Of a stretch of DNA of 25,573 bases, positions 1 to 7,920 are shown one piece after another. This DNA is from Chloroflexota bacterium (lineage in GTDB: Bacteria > Chloroflexota > UBA6077), in assembly GCA_021806765.1 (NCBI GenBank), contig JAJZQR010000054.1, positions 1 to 25,573 on the forward strand. The letters run 5' to 3'. Numbering within the stretch: position 1 is the first letter of the stretch; the number at the start of each line of letters is the position of its first letter. Position numbers and translations under genes: made by a program. The notes beneath the pieces are model-generated. The model saw nothing but the letters and a program-made list of their open reading frames with translations. It was not told the DNA's origin and made no database searches.

Positions 1-288
1 CCCCGTTCCGAGGACGACCAGCTCTACCACTGCCCCGCCTACAACGTCTTCGACTCCGGCCGGATCTGCACCGGCTCTCACCTCTTCCCCACCGACCCGG
101 CGAAGGTGCCCGAGGCCTTCTTCGAGAGCTACTTCTCCGTTACCGGCGACACGGCCCGGGGGAAGTCCCAGCGGCACATGGAGGATGTTGGGCTCCTCTG
201 GGCCGAGCTGGAGGGGCAGCCCGCCTACCCCTTGGAGGACCTGGTGCCGCAGCTTCGGGTCGGCGACGCCTTCCGAGTGGGAGCGTGA
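1..288 (+). CDS. PRTRC system protein B / prokaryotic E2 family D-like protein, 3' part only
   Basis: Frame 1 is open from the window edge to the TGA at 286-288, giving the last 95 residues; the start lies outside the window. The visible segment has the pattern LYHCPAYNVFDSGRICTG (residues 8-25 of the fragment), followed by an AFFESYFS stretch. I remember this layout from PRTRC protein B, a family also classed as a prokaryotic E2-like (Prok-E2_D) fold. The cysteine in GRICTG is a visible conserved-looking Cys, but I cannot say that it is the catalytic one. The next gene starts on the stop codon (GTG at 285) or just after it (ATG at 291), so the two are translationally coupled. The downstream JAMM and ThiF genes give the B-A-ThiF order of PRTRC cassettes and support the call. 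A ubiquitin-like partner (PRTRC protein C type) would be expected upstream, outside the window. Confidence 0.7.
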   Translation, partial: PRSEDDQLYHCPAYNVFDSGRICTGSHLFPTDPAKVPEAFFESYFSVTGDTARGKSQRHMEDVGLLWAELEGQPAYPLEDLVPQLRVGDAFRVGA

Positions 289-929
289 GGATGCCTCTGG
301 TGGATTACCTGATCGCCCGAGAGGGACTGCCGGCCAGGCAAGGTCGTGCCTACGACTACGTCCTGGCAGGCGACGGACTGTACCTGGTTGCCGAGAACCG
401 ATATCTGGATGTGAGGGTGCCGGTCGCCACCGTCCCAGTGAGGGGGCTTCCGCCGATCTACCCCTGCTGCGTCCTCCGGGCCGAGCGGCTCCCCGGGGAG
501 CTATGGGATGGGATCGTGACCGCTGCCCGCCTTTGGAGTCTCTGCGGCCACGAGGTCCTACTGGCCGTGACCTTCAGCGAGTCCTCGGGCTATCGACTCC
601 TCCTCCCGAAGCAGGTGGTGGGGCCAGAGAATGTCTTCTACTGCCCACCGTCGCAAGTGGTGCTTCAGATCCACTCCCACCGCAACTACCCCGCCCGCTT
701 CAGCCCGACCGACGACGCCGACGAGCAGGGGCTCTGTCTCTATGGGGTCCTGGGGCGGCTCGACAGCGATCGGTCAGAGGTGGCCCTGCGGGTCGGAGCC
801 TACGGCCACTTCCTGCCGGTTCCCTGGGACTCCGTGTTCGACGGAGATCGAGGAGCCTTCCGCGATGCCAACTTCGATCCGATCCTTGATCAGGAACCCG
901 GGGAGGGCGGTGATGGCGTACAGGATTGA
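285..929 (+). CDS. JAMM/MPN-domain protein, PRTRC system protein A-like (deubiquitinase-like)
   Basis: The gene encodes 214 residues if it starts at GTG 285, or 212 from ATG 291; the sequence does not decide between them. GTG 285 overlaps the previous stop by 4 bases. The zinc-metalloprotease JAMM signature H-x-H-x7-S-x2-D is complete: HSH at residues 130-132, Ser140 and Asp143, within IHSHRNYPARFSPTDD. A glutamate needed by the fold must lie upstream; Glu90 in GHEVLLAV is one candidate. Proteins of this type cleave isopeptide or C-terminal linkages of ubiquitin-like modifiers. Beside an E1-like and an E2-like gene, the likely job is processing or removal of a ubiquitin-like protein. No signal peptide or membrane segment is seen, so it is probably cytosolic. 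The end overlaps the start of the ThiF gene by 17 bases. The JAMM assignment is firm; the PRTRC A label rests on context. Confidence 0.8.
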   Translation: MRMPLVDYLIAREGLPARQGRAYDYVLAGDGLYLVAENRYLDVRVPVATVPVRGLPPIYPCCVLRAERLPGELWDGIVTAARLWSLCGHEVLLAVTFSESSGYRLLLPKQVVGPENVFYCPPSQVVLQIHSHRNYPARFSPTDDADEQGLCLYGVLGRLDSDRSEVALRVGAYGHFLPVPWDSVFDGDRGAFRDANFDPILDQEPGEGGDGVQD

Positions 930-1788
930 CACCGGCGGGATCGCAACAGAGGGACAGCCGTTTCGCTACGAGCGGGAGGTGACCCTCGTCCTGGTAGGCT
1001 GCGGCGGCACGGGAGGTTTCCTGGCCGAGGCGGTCTGCCGCCTCCTGATCGGCCGGCAGGCCCAGCTCTGCCTGGTGGACATGGACCGGGTCGAGCCCCA
1101 CAACGTGGCTCGTCAGGCCTTCGACCGCTCGGAGGTCGGCCACTTCAAGGCGGAGGTGCTCGCCCGACGCCTTTCCCGACGCTTCGGCCGCGAGATCGGC
1201 TATTCGGTGCTGCCCTATGACCGGGAGCTTCACACCCAGGTCTTCGACCACCCGCGCAGCAGGCTCAACCTGATCCTCGGCTGCGTCGACAACGCGGCAG
1301 CGCGCCGGGCTATAGCGGAGACGCTGGCAGCCCCGGTCGGTGGGTATGGCTACCAGCGCGCGGCGGGAGGCGTCTGGTGGCTGGACTCGGGCAACGGGCG
1401 GAACTCTGGCCAGATCCTGCTGGGCAACATGACCCGTCCCGAGGAGTTGCGCGGCGCCTTCGCCTCGCAGGCGGGAATCTGCCGAGCGCTGCCCGCGCCG
1501 AGCCTCCAGTGGCCAGACCTGTTGGAAGGCCCGCCGGCTCCGCAACCTCGGCTCGACTGTGCCGAGGCCATTGCCCAGGGCGACCAGGGACCAACCATCA
1601 ACCAGATGGTGGCAGCCATCGCCGCCAGCTTCGTCGAGAAGCTGCTGGCCGGCACCTGCACCTGGATGGCCAGCTACTTCGATCTGGACGACGGCACGCT
1701 CAGGTCCGTGGCGGCCGATCCCAAGATCGTCGCCGGGATGGCAGGCCTGCACGTGAATGCCGTCGCTCCGCCTGCCAGGCGAGCTTGA
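913..1788 (+). CDS. ThiF/E1-like adenylyltransferase, PRTRC system ThiF family
   Basis: The product is 291 residues with a Rossmann-type nucleotide-binding fold. The glycine-rich loop GCGGTGG is at residues 29-35, the acidic strand end LVDMDRVE at 54-61 with NVARQ at 64-68, and the conserved GCVDN at 123-127. These are the ThiF/MoeB/E1 landmarks for binding ATP and adenylating the C-terminus of a ubiquitin-like protein. The middle stretch WWLDSGN...SGQILLG (residues 155-171) matches what I recall of PRTRC ThiF proteins. Cys216 in LDCAEA is a possible thioester residue, unproven. The start was set at ATG 913; GTG 910 directly before it is an alternative, and further upstream the frame lies inside the JAMM gene. 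Stop TGA is at 1786-1788. It is the last gene of the E2-JAMM-E1 cassette, and 161 bases separate it from an opposing gene. Confidence 0.85.
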   Translation: MAYRIDTGGIATEGQPFRYEREVTLVLVGCGGTGGFLAEAVCRLLIGRQAQLCLVDMDRVEPHNVARQAFDRSEVGHFKAEVLARRLSRRFGREIGYSVLPYDRELHTQVFDHPRSRLNLILGCVDNAAARRAIAETLAAPVGGYGYQRAAGGVWWLDSGNGRNSGQILLGNMTRPEELRGAFASQAGICRALPAPSLQWPDLLEGPPAPQPRLDCAEAIAQGDQGPTINQMVAAIAASFVEKLLAGTCTWMASYFDLDDGTLRSVAADPKIVAGMAGLHVNAVAPPARRA

Positions 1789-1949
1789 CGATGGTTGAAG
1801 GTAAGCATGCCGGAAGGTGCAACCGACTAGTGACATGACATCATGATTTCAATGCTGGTCGTGCCAGAGGTAACGGGGAAAGCGCACCAGCAGCGTGGTC
1901 GGCTCAGTATCCGTGTTGGGGAAGTGACTTGCGAGGACGGCAGCAGCGC

Positions 1950-3439
1950 TCAGTCATAGTGCTTGACCGAAGGCCAGAGCCGCGTGAGGTCGATCGGGAT
2001 CGTCGGGTTGGACGCGACGACGATGGGCAGGTCCTGCTCGAAGGACACGCAGTACGGACACCTTTGTGTGGCGGCGATCACGACGTCGGCGTACGTTCCC
2101 TTGAAGTCGGCGGGCGAATACCCGACGCCGATGAGCACCTGGCCGGTACATGTGCCCGGTCCCCACAGGTAGTAGTTGTTATGACCGCTGATGACCGGCG
2201 GGAGGCGACCGGGCGCAGCCACCTGGATGAGCGCGCTGGCCTCGCCATAGTTGCTTGCCAGCACGCAAGCCTGCGCGCGCTGTGCGGGCGGGAGACCGGC
2301 ATAGACCTGCTCCAACTGGTGAGGCTGTCCCAGCCAAGGCGGTCGGCGAGCACCTGCTGCAAGGCGCCCCCATAGGCGTGCGCGGTCGTGGCAGGCGGCA
2401 GGATGGGCATGATATCCGGCGCCAGCAGTATTCCGGCTAGAGCAAGAAGGGCGACATAGGCGGGCCGGATCCAAGCGAGCCGCGGCCGCAGTGCCCATCG
2501 CTCCAACACCACCGCTCCAGCCGCGAACGGGATGGGGTAGGCGGGAGCCAGGAAGTACGGCTTCGTGCGCAGCAGGGTCAGCACCAAATAGACGAAGACG
2601 AACGTCCAGCCCAACAGACGATAGCGCGCGCCCGTCCGGTGGAAGTAGTAGACCAGGCCGGCGGCGGCCAGGGGGACGGCGATCGGATTCATCTGGCCGA
2701 TCTGCGCAGTGAAGAAGGCCAGGGGATTGGTGCCGATGCCGCCGTAGTGGTACCAGAACTCCACTGTGGGCCAGCCGTTGAGGGCGTTCCAGACCAGGTA
2801 GGGCAGCAGGCCCAAGAAGGCGATGCCGCCCGCTAACCATGGCCACGGTGTGCGCAGGTAGCGGCGCTCAGGCGTGACGAGCAATGCCAGGACCAGCGCG
2901 AGGCCGAAGAAGAGCACGGTCAGCTTGGTCAGGAGAGCGATCGCAGCGACGAGCCCGACGAGCAGCCACAGGCGGGGCGTATCCCGCCGCAGCAAGCGAA
3001 CCAGGACGAGACTGGCCAGCGCCCACCAGAGCTGATCGAGCACATCCATGGAGAAGATAGACCCGGCAACCATGAAGTTCAGGGTGAACAGGGCTGCTAC
3101 GCCGGCCACGAGCTGCGCCGCCCAGCCACCGCCCAACTCGCGCGCCATCAGGCCGGTCACGACGATGATCAGGGCACAGGCGAGCGCCGGGATTACGTGG
3201 ATCGCCACCAGGCTGTCGTCGGCGATGACGCGCAGCAGCGCCGCAAGCCAGCCCATCAGCGCCGGCTGATCGACGTAGCCGAGCTGGAGGTGCCGGCCGT
3301 CGGCGATGTAGTACAGCTCGTCACGAAAGTACCCGTAGTTGCCGGCGACGAGCATATGGGCAACGAACGAGACCCCGGCGAGGGTCAACAGCGGTCCGGT
3401 AGCGGGCCTCTGGGAAGCGACCGATTCCGTGCGTCCCAT
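1950..3439 (-). pseudogene. Glycosyltransferase family 39 (PMT/ArnT-like) membrane protein, frameshifted
   Basis: Read from ATG 3437-3439 this is a polytopic membrane protein. The N-terminus has a membrane helix and then YFRDELYYIADG (residues 38-48), the Asp-Glu pair typical of the first periplasmic loop of GT39 enzymes, and many hydrophobic segments follow. The family transfers sugar from a polyprenyl phosphate carrier. The frame holds to LADRLGWDSLT near 2322 and then becomes nonsense. Another frame resumes at QLEQVYAGLPPAQR and continues as good protein, with NYGEAS and a Cys-Pro-Tyr-Cys, to the TGA at 1950-1952. The whole span is 1490 bases, so one added base gives exactly 497 codons including the stop. 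Restoring a third C in the coding-strand run CTCACC(C)AG would repair it. This is either a real inactivating deletion or a sequencing error. The gene opposes its neighbours and has no visible tie to them; it looks like inserted cargo. Confidence 0.8.
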
Positions 3440-3502
3440 CCTTCATTCCTCGAGAGGTCGTGCGTGCACGGGTGCATCCGCGGCCGCCCCGGGATCACAA
3501 GT

Positions 3503-3610
3503 CATGATGGGGCGATGGCTCTTCGGGGGACGATCCCGTCGTGGTTCTTGCTGGGGGAGCAACGACCGCACCCGCTCCCACTGCTTGTCGGTCAAGTCCC
3601 CTCTGCTCAT
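3503..3610 (-). mobile_element. IS5-type transposase N-terminal remnant (DUF4096-like)
   Basis: The open frame 3443-3652 contains, from Met at 3608-3610, MSRGDLTDKQWERVRSLLPQ followed by a basic PRRDRPPKSHRPI segment. This is the start of the DUF4096 domain of IS5-family transposases. After about 36 residues the similarity ends, and the remaining residues up to the stop are not transposase-like. The DDE catalytic part is absent. It is therefore a dead fragment and not an active element. It lies directly upstream of the frameshifted glycosyltransferase gene and may supply its upstream region. No clear terminal inverted repeats or target duplication could be defined by eye. It shows that insertion and deletion have taken place between the E1-like gene and the 3829 operon. 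Confidence 0.7.
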
Positions 3611-3828
3611 ACATCGGAGTCTACAGACTATGACGTGTTTTGAATACAGCACCTAGCACTTCAGTGCCACTTGATGTCTTCAAACACCGGCATCTGGCTC
3701 GACTCTGGGTGAGACCGGCTCGTGACTATCGGGTGGGGCGCCGCTTCTGGGGCGGTGAATCGACCAAGTGCCGCTGCAGTGCTAATGGCCGTTGCCAATC
3801 TTACGATTCCTGGTACTAGGAGATTGAC

Positions 3829-4431
3829 ATGATAGAGACGGAGGATCTCCCGGTTCTTCAGGCCGCTGGCTTCAGCGCCAGCGTCGACATGTTCGCCTGG
3901 GAGCCGGATCCCGACCCGGCTGCCCGCCGGATGCGGCTGTGGCTCCTCTCGCTCCTCGGCCCCCAGGAGTCGGTGAAGGCTCTCTGGGCTCGCCTCGTCA
4001 AGGGCGAGATGGCCACCCTGAGCTTCGAGGCCCTCGGCAGCGCCCACTTCTGCGCCCTGGCGCCCGAAGGTCCTCGTGCCTGGCGCTTCTACACCGCCAA
4101 CCTCCGAGCCGCCGCCGGGTATCACGGGGTGCTGGTGCCCGAGGCCGCGCTCTATGGCGGCGAGAGACCGGACTTCCTGCTCCTGGTCCGCCAACCGGAG
4201 GAGGCCCCCATGCTCCACTATCGATTTCTGAACCGTCGGCTGGACCTGCCGCTCCATCCGGAGTGGGCTTCCTGGCTTTGGGATCGAGCCCTCCGCATCG
4301 GCGAAGCCGTTGCACTGGAGTCACGCGGCCTGCGCGCCTATCGGTGCCTTCCCAACCCCGAGAAGCTGGCCGTCGACTTGGGCGCTGCACTCCGCGAGGA
4401 CATCCTCGGCCTGATCGAAGGCGGCGAGTAA
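3829..4431 (+). CDS. Unknown protein, 200 residues, first gene of the methyltransferase-helicase operon
   Basis: The start is ATG 3829 with AGGAG at 3817-3821, six bases upstream; the stop is at 4429-4431. I do not recognise a family. The protein is soluble-looking and rich in Leu, Ala, Arg and Trp, with no signal peptide, membrane span or metal motif. It has a predicted beta-type centre (FLLLVRQPEE, LHYRFLNRRLDLPLH) and a helical C-terminus ending in LREDILGLIEGGE. The frame is maintained throughout with strong third-position GC like its neighbours, so it is a real gene. The next gene, a DUF6094-type methyltransferase, begins 88 bases downstream on the same strand. The likely role is as an accessory factor of that operon; nothing more can be supported. 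Confidence 0.75.
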   Translation: MIETEDLPVLQAAGFSASVDMFAWEPDPDPAARRMRLWLLSLLGPQESVKALWARLVKGEMATLSFEALGSAHFCALAPEGPRAWRFYTANLRAAAGYHGVLVPEAALYGGERPDFLLLVRQPEEAPMLHYRFLNRRLDLPLHPEWASWLWDRALRIGEAVALESRGLRAYRCLPNPEKLAVDLGAALREDILGLIEGGE

Positions 4432-4502
4432 CTTCTCCCCGCATGCCGACCCCCCTGCGACGGTTCGCTCTCTCCAGAGAGTACCAAGAAAGTCAGGTTG
4501 AT

Positions 4503-4510
4503 AAAGGAGG
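4503..4510 (+). promoter_or_regulatory. Shine-Dalgarno site fixing a TTG start
   Basis: AAAGGAGG sits nine bases before TTG 4520-4522. No ATG or GTG in this frame nearby has a comparable site, and translation from the TTG gives the conserved N-terminus of the DUF6094 family. It therefore decides the start of the methyltransferase gene. Confidence 0.75.
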
Positions 4511-4519
4511 TCGAGAGAC

Positions 4520-5578
4520 TTGGCTCGTCTAGAATCCACCGCCCGAGCGGGATATTTCCCAACCCCGCCACGGGTGGCTACGGCAATCGCCCGGTACCTG
4601 GCCACTTCGGCGGGAGGCGGCAAGCGTGTCGTCCGGCTCCTGGACCCGTGTGCAGGCACCGGCGAGGCGGCAGGGACCATCGCCGAGGCTCTTGGCGCCG
4701 AAAGCTACGGCATCGAGCTGAACGACCAGCGGGCCGAGGCCGCGCGGGCCCGTCTCGGCCACGTGCTGGCCACCAGCGCCTTCGCTGTCCGCCTCGCCAA
4801 CGGCGCCTTCTCCTGCCTGTTTTTGAATAGCCCGTATGACTACGACGACGAGAAGCGCCGCCTGGAGCACGCCTTCCTCACCAGCCTGACCCGAGCGCTC
4901 TGCCCGGGGGGCGTGCTCGTCTTCCTGATCCCGCAGCGCCGGCTGGCCGTCTCGGCCCGCTACCTGGCCAGCCACTATACGGGCCTTCTCGGGTTCCGGT
5001 TCCCCGACCCGGAATACGCGGCCTATCGGCAGATGGTGCTCTTCGGCGTGAGGAAGCCGCAGCCGACGCTCGACCCACAAAGCCAGAGCTGGCTGGAGGC
5101 CTGGAGCGAGGGCGATCTGCCTCCCCTGCAGGACGCACCCACTGAACCGATGCTCGCCGTGCCGGCTCTGCCTGGAGGCGACGTCCTGTTCGCCTCGCTC
5201 TTCTTCGATCCGGTGCAGGCGGCAGCCGAGGCCGGGCGCCGGGGCGTGTGGATTCCGCCTCAACCCGCCGAGCAGCTCTGGCCGCCCGACGAGCGGCCGG
5301 TTCGACCATTGATGCCCCTGCGTAGGGGCCACCTGGCCCTGCTCATCGCCGCCGGAATGCTCAACAACGTCGTCCTCAGCCAGAACGGGGAGCGGCTGCT
5401 GGTCAAGGGCCGCACCCATAAGGAGTTGGTGCCCGTCGAGAGCGCCGACGAGGACACCGAGGTCCAGCGGGAGGTAATTCGGACTTCCGTGGTCGTTCTC
5501 GACCTGGACACCGGCGCCCTTCAGGTTGTCGGTCAGGGAGAGGGTGGAAACGCGGCCGAGGAGAAGCAGGCTGCATGA
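4520..5578 (+). CDS. DUF6094-type SAM-dependent DNA methyltransferase
   Basis: The product is 352 residues from a TTG start. The N-terminus reads ARLESTARAGYFPTPP (residues 2-17), as I recall for DUF6094 proteins. SAM-binding motif I follows as LLDPCAGTGEAAG and then YGIELN. The catalytic motif IV is LFLNSPYDYDD, so the usual NPPY of N6-adenine methyltransferases is NSPY here. GGVLVFLIPQ and a FRFPDPEY segment follow. The C-terminal half has RPLMPLRRGHLALLIAAG and ERLLVKGRTHKEL, also family-typical. The expected activity is adenine methylation of DNA, but target and activity are unproven and the Pro-to-Ser change may matter. The stop codon overlaps the helicase ATG by four bases (ATGA at 5575-5578), so the two are translationally coupled and probably act together. 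Confidence 0.8.
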   Translation: MARLESTARAGYFPTPPRVATAIARYLATSAGGGKRVVRLLDPCAGTGEAAGTIAEALGAESYGIELNDQRAEAARARLGHVLATSAFAVRLANGAFSCLFLNSPYDYDDEKRRLEHAFLTSLTRALCPGGVLVFLIPQRRLAVSARYLASHYTGLLGFRFPDPEYAAYRQMVLFGVRKPQPTLDPQSQSWLEAWSEGDLPPLQDAPTEPMLAVPALPGGDVLFASLFFDPVQAAAEAGRRGVWIPPQPAEQLWPPDERPVRPLMPLRRGHLALLIAAGMLNNVVLSQNGERLLVKGRTHKELVPVESADEDTEVQREVIRTSVVVLDLDTGALQVVGQGEGGNAAEEKQAA

Positions 5579-7851
5579 ACCTAGCCGAACTGATCGACCG
5601 CTACAACAACGCTATCACTCGGGCGGTGGTCCGCACCTACCCGCCCGTCTACGATGCCGAGGCTCGTCGGGCCTGTGGCTTCGATCTCCGCCGGCTCCTT
5701 CGCCGCCCCCTGGGCGCCCAGGGCGATGCCATCCGCGCCATCGCCCTCTCACTTCAACGGGGAGCCGGCACCAACGTGGTCGGGGAGATGGGGGTGGGCA
5801 AGTCCATGCTGGCCGCGGCCGCCGCCTACCTCGCCGGCTTCCACCGGGTGCTGATCCTCTGTCCGCCGCACCTCGTCAAGAAGTGGCGTCGGGAGGTGCT
5901 GGCCACCGTCCCCGGCGCCCGGGTGGGTATCGTCCGGACCATCGGCGACCTGGAGCGAGCCAGGTCGCTGGGAGGGGCTATTCAGTTCGTCATCTGCTCC
6001 CGCGAGCAGGCGAAGCTGGGCTACCGCTGGGTACCCGCGGCGGTAGAACGACTCGTCCGCGGCGAGGTGGGAGGGGTCGCCCGCGACGCGAGGGGCGAGA
6101 TCCTTCGCCAACTCTGCTGCCCGAGCTGTTTCCAACCGATCGCCGACGACGAGGGAGTGCCCCTGGGTCGTTCCGACCTCCAGGCCAAGAAGCGGCGCTG
6201 CCAGTTCTGTGGCGGGGCGCTCTGGCAGGCGGATCGCACCGGCCCCCGCCGATTCCCCCTGGCCGATTACGCGCGCCGCCGCCTGGCGAATTACTTCGAT
6301 CTCCTCGTCACCGACGAAGTGCATGAGTACAAGGCCCGGGGGTCCGCCCAGGGGTTGGCGGCTGCCGGGCTCGCCGAAGCCTGTGGCAAGACCCTCACCC
6401 TCACCGGCACCGTCTTCGGCGGCTACAGCTCGACCCTGTTCTACCTGCTGTGGCGCTTCTCCCCCGCGGTCCGCTCGGAGTTCGGCTATCGGGACGAGGC
6501 GAAATGGGTCAGCCGCTACGGCATCGTGGAGCGGATCACCAAGAAGGACCCAGACGCCTACGCCGCCGACGGCCGCCACTCTAAGCGCCGGAGCTACCTG
6601 ACCCGCACCGTCGAGAAGCCGGGCGTCTCTCCGGCGATCCTATTCCACCTGATCGGAAACACGGTGTTCCTTCGCCTGGCCGACGTCGCCAAAGACCTGC
6701 CCCCCTACACCGAGCGGGTCGCCCTCTTCTCGCTGGATAAGGGAGAGAGCTCGGACGTGCCTTCCCAGGCGAGCTGCTACCACCGGCTTGCCCAGGATCT
6801 CTGGCGGGCCGTGGTGGAGGCGCTCCAGCAGGGCTCCAAGCGGCTGCTGGCCACCTACCTTCAGGCGTTGCTCTCCTACCCCGACGGCTGCACCCGGGGC
6901 GAGACGGTGCTCGATCCGGGGACCGGGAGCATCCTCGCTCACGCCCCGGCCTTGCCCGAGGACCGGCTCTACCCCAAAGAGCGGGCACTGGTGGAGTTGG
7001 TGCGCCGCGAACGGGAGCGGGGGCGGCGGGTGCTGGTCTACATCACCCATACGGAGAAACGAGACATCAGCCCCCGGCTGCGTGGCCTTCTGGAAAGGGA
7101 GGGCTTTCGAGTGGCGGTCCTCAAGGCGAGCACCGTGGCGGCCGACCGGCGAGAGGAATGGGTCGCGGCTCGGGTCCGGGAGGGCGCCGACGTCCTGATC
7201 TGCCACCCCCGCCTGGTTCAGACCGGCCTCGACCTGGTGGACTGGCCGTCCATCGTCTGGTACGAGATCGAGTACAGCGTCTATGTTATGCGCCAGGCCA
7301 GCCGCCGCTCCTGGCGCATCGGCCAGCACCAACCCGTGGAGGTCACCTTCTTCGTGTACGAAGGAACTCTCCAAGCGGAGGCACTGGCACTGGTGGCGGC
7401 CAAGATGCGCTCCGCCCTGATGGTCGAGGGCGAGCTCCCCGAGGACGGGCTGGCAGCGCTGGAGGGCGACGGCCAGGACGTGTTTCTCGCCCTCGCCCGC
7501 CGTCTGACCAATCAGGCCCCGAACGAGGGCCAGTCCTTGGAGGCGCTTTTCGCCCAGACCCGCACGGCTGACGCGGAGGCCGAGGGCTTCCTGGACGAGG
7601 TCACCTGGCAGCCTGAACCGCAACGAGCAGAACTCACGCTGCCGGCAGACGCGGTCCCTCCCGTCGAGTCCGATCTGTGGACGCAGGTCCTCACCCGCGA
7701 ACCCGAAACCCAAGCCTGTCCGACTCAGGACCCGGCTTCCGTCACACACGCCCGCATCGTGACCTTCGAGGAGCTGGCGGTACTGGTTCGCCGGCCGAAG
7801 CCGAGGCGCAAGCCGACGCCTGCCGGACAACTCGCACTGTTCACAACGTAG
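5575..7851 (+). CDS. SNF2-family helicase-like ATPase with inserted zinc ribbon
   Basis: The product is 758 residues. Motif I is GEMGVGKS (residues 70-77), motif Ia LILCPPHLVKKW (93-104), motif II DEVH (247-250), motif III LTLTGT, and motif VI RQASRRSWRIGQHQP (573-587), the SNF2/Rad54-type arginine finger region. Between Ia and II lies a four-cysteine zinc ribbon: CPSC (182-185) and CQFC (209-212). The last residues are GQLALFTT. QLALF (752-756) fits the QLxLF consensus of peptides that bind the bacterial beta sliding clamp. The role is DNA translocation or remodelling, likely paired with the overlapping methyltransferase gene. The ORF is intact from ATG 5575 to the stop at 7849-7851. The long tail (about 600-750) is low in motifs and probably flexible, which suits a tethering peptide at the end. 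A strong hairpin terminator follows. Confidence 0.85.
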   Translation: MNLAELIDRYNNAITRAVVRTYPPVYDAEARRACGFDLRRLLRRPLGAQGDAIRAIALSLQRGAGTNVVGEMGVGKSMLAAAAAYLAGFHRVLILCPPHLVKKWRREVLATVPGARVGIVRTIGDLERARSLGGAIQFVICSREQAKLGYRWVPAAVERLVRGEVGGVARDARGEILRQLCCPSCFQPIADDEGVPLGRSDLQAKKRRCQFCGGALWQADRTGPRRFPLADYARRRLANYFDLLVTDEVHEYKARGSAQGLAAAGLAEACGKTLTLTGTVFGGYSSTLFYLLWRFSPAVRSEFGYRDEAKWVSRYGIVERITKKDPDAYAADGRHSKRRSYLTRTVEKPGVSPAILFHLIGNTVFLRLADVAKDLPPYTERVALFSLDKGESSDVPSQASCYHRLAQDLWRAVVEALQQGSKRLLATYLQALLSYPDGCTRGETVLDPGTGSILAHAPALPEDRLYPKERALVELVRRERERGRRVLVYITHTEKRDISPRLRGLLEREGFRVAVLKASTVAADRREEWVAARVREGADVLICHPRLVQTGLDLVDWPSIVWYEIEYSVYVMRQASRRSWRIGQHQPVEVTFFVYEGTLQAEALALVAAKMRSALMVEGELPEDGLAALEGDGQDVFLALARRLTNQAPNEGQSLEALFAQTRTADAEAEGFLDEVTWQPEPQRAELTLPADAVPPVESDLWTQVLTREPETQACPTQDPASVTHARIVTFEELAVLVRRPKPRRKPTPAGQLALFTT

Positions 7852-7870
7852 CCTGAAGCCAACCTGGCAG

Positions 7871-7915
7871 AAAGGGCCGTGCTCTCCTCGTCTGTGTGAG
7901 CCGGTCCTTTTTGTT
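7871..7915 (+). terminator. Rho-independent terminator after the helicase operon
   Basis: AAAGGGCCG (7871-7879) pairs with CGGTCCTTT (7902-7910) with one G-U pair, and the stem is extended by GCTC (7881-7884) with GAGC (7898-7901) around a 13-base loop. TTTTTGTT follows the stem. It lies 20 bases after the + strand stop. Gene 8017 converges on this point from the other side, and the A-run on the left arm could serve that transcript weakly. Confidence 0.7.
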
Positions 7916-7920
7916 GTCCG

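Noticed and set aside
700..1836. 378-codon minus-strand frame opposite the JAMM and ThiF genes
   Set aside because: The + strand frames carry the JAMM and ThiF motifs; this frame has none.
1789..1949. Search for a terminator or attachment site after the ThiF gene
   Set aside because: Only imperfect short palindromes such as CATGACATCATG; no stem with a T-run and no repeat shared with the other junctions.
3653..3828. Promoter before the 3829 gene (TTGCCA near 3784)
   Set aside because: No acceptable -10 hexamer at the right spacing; the match is too weak to report as a feature.
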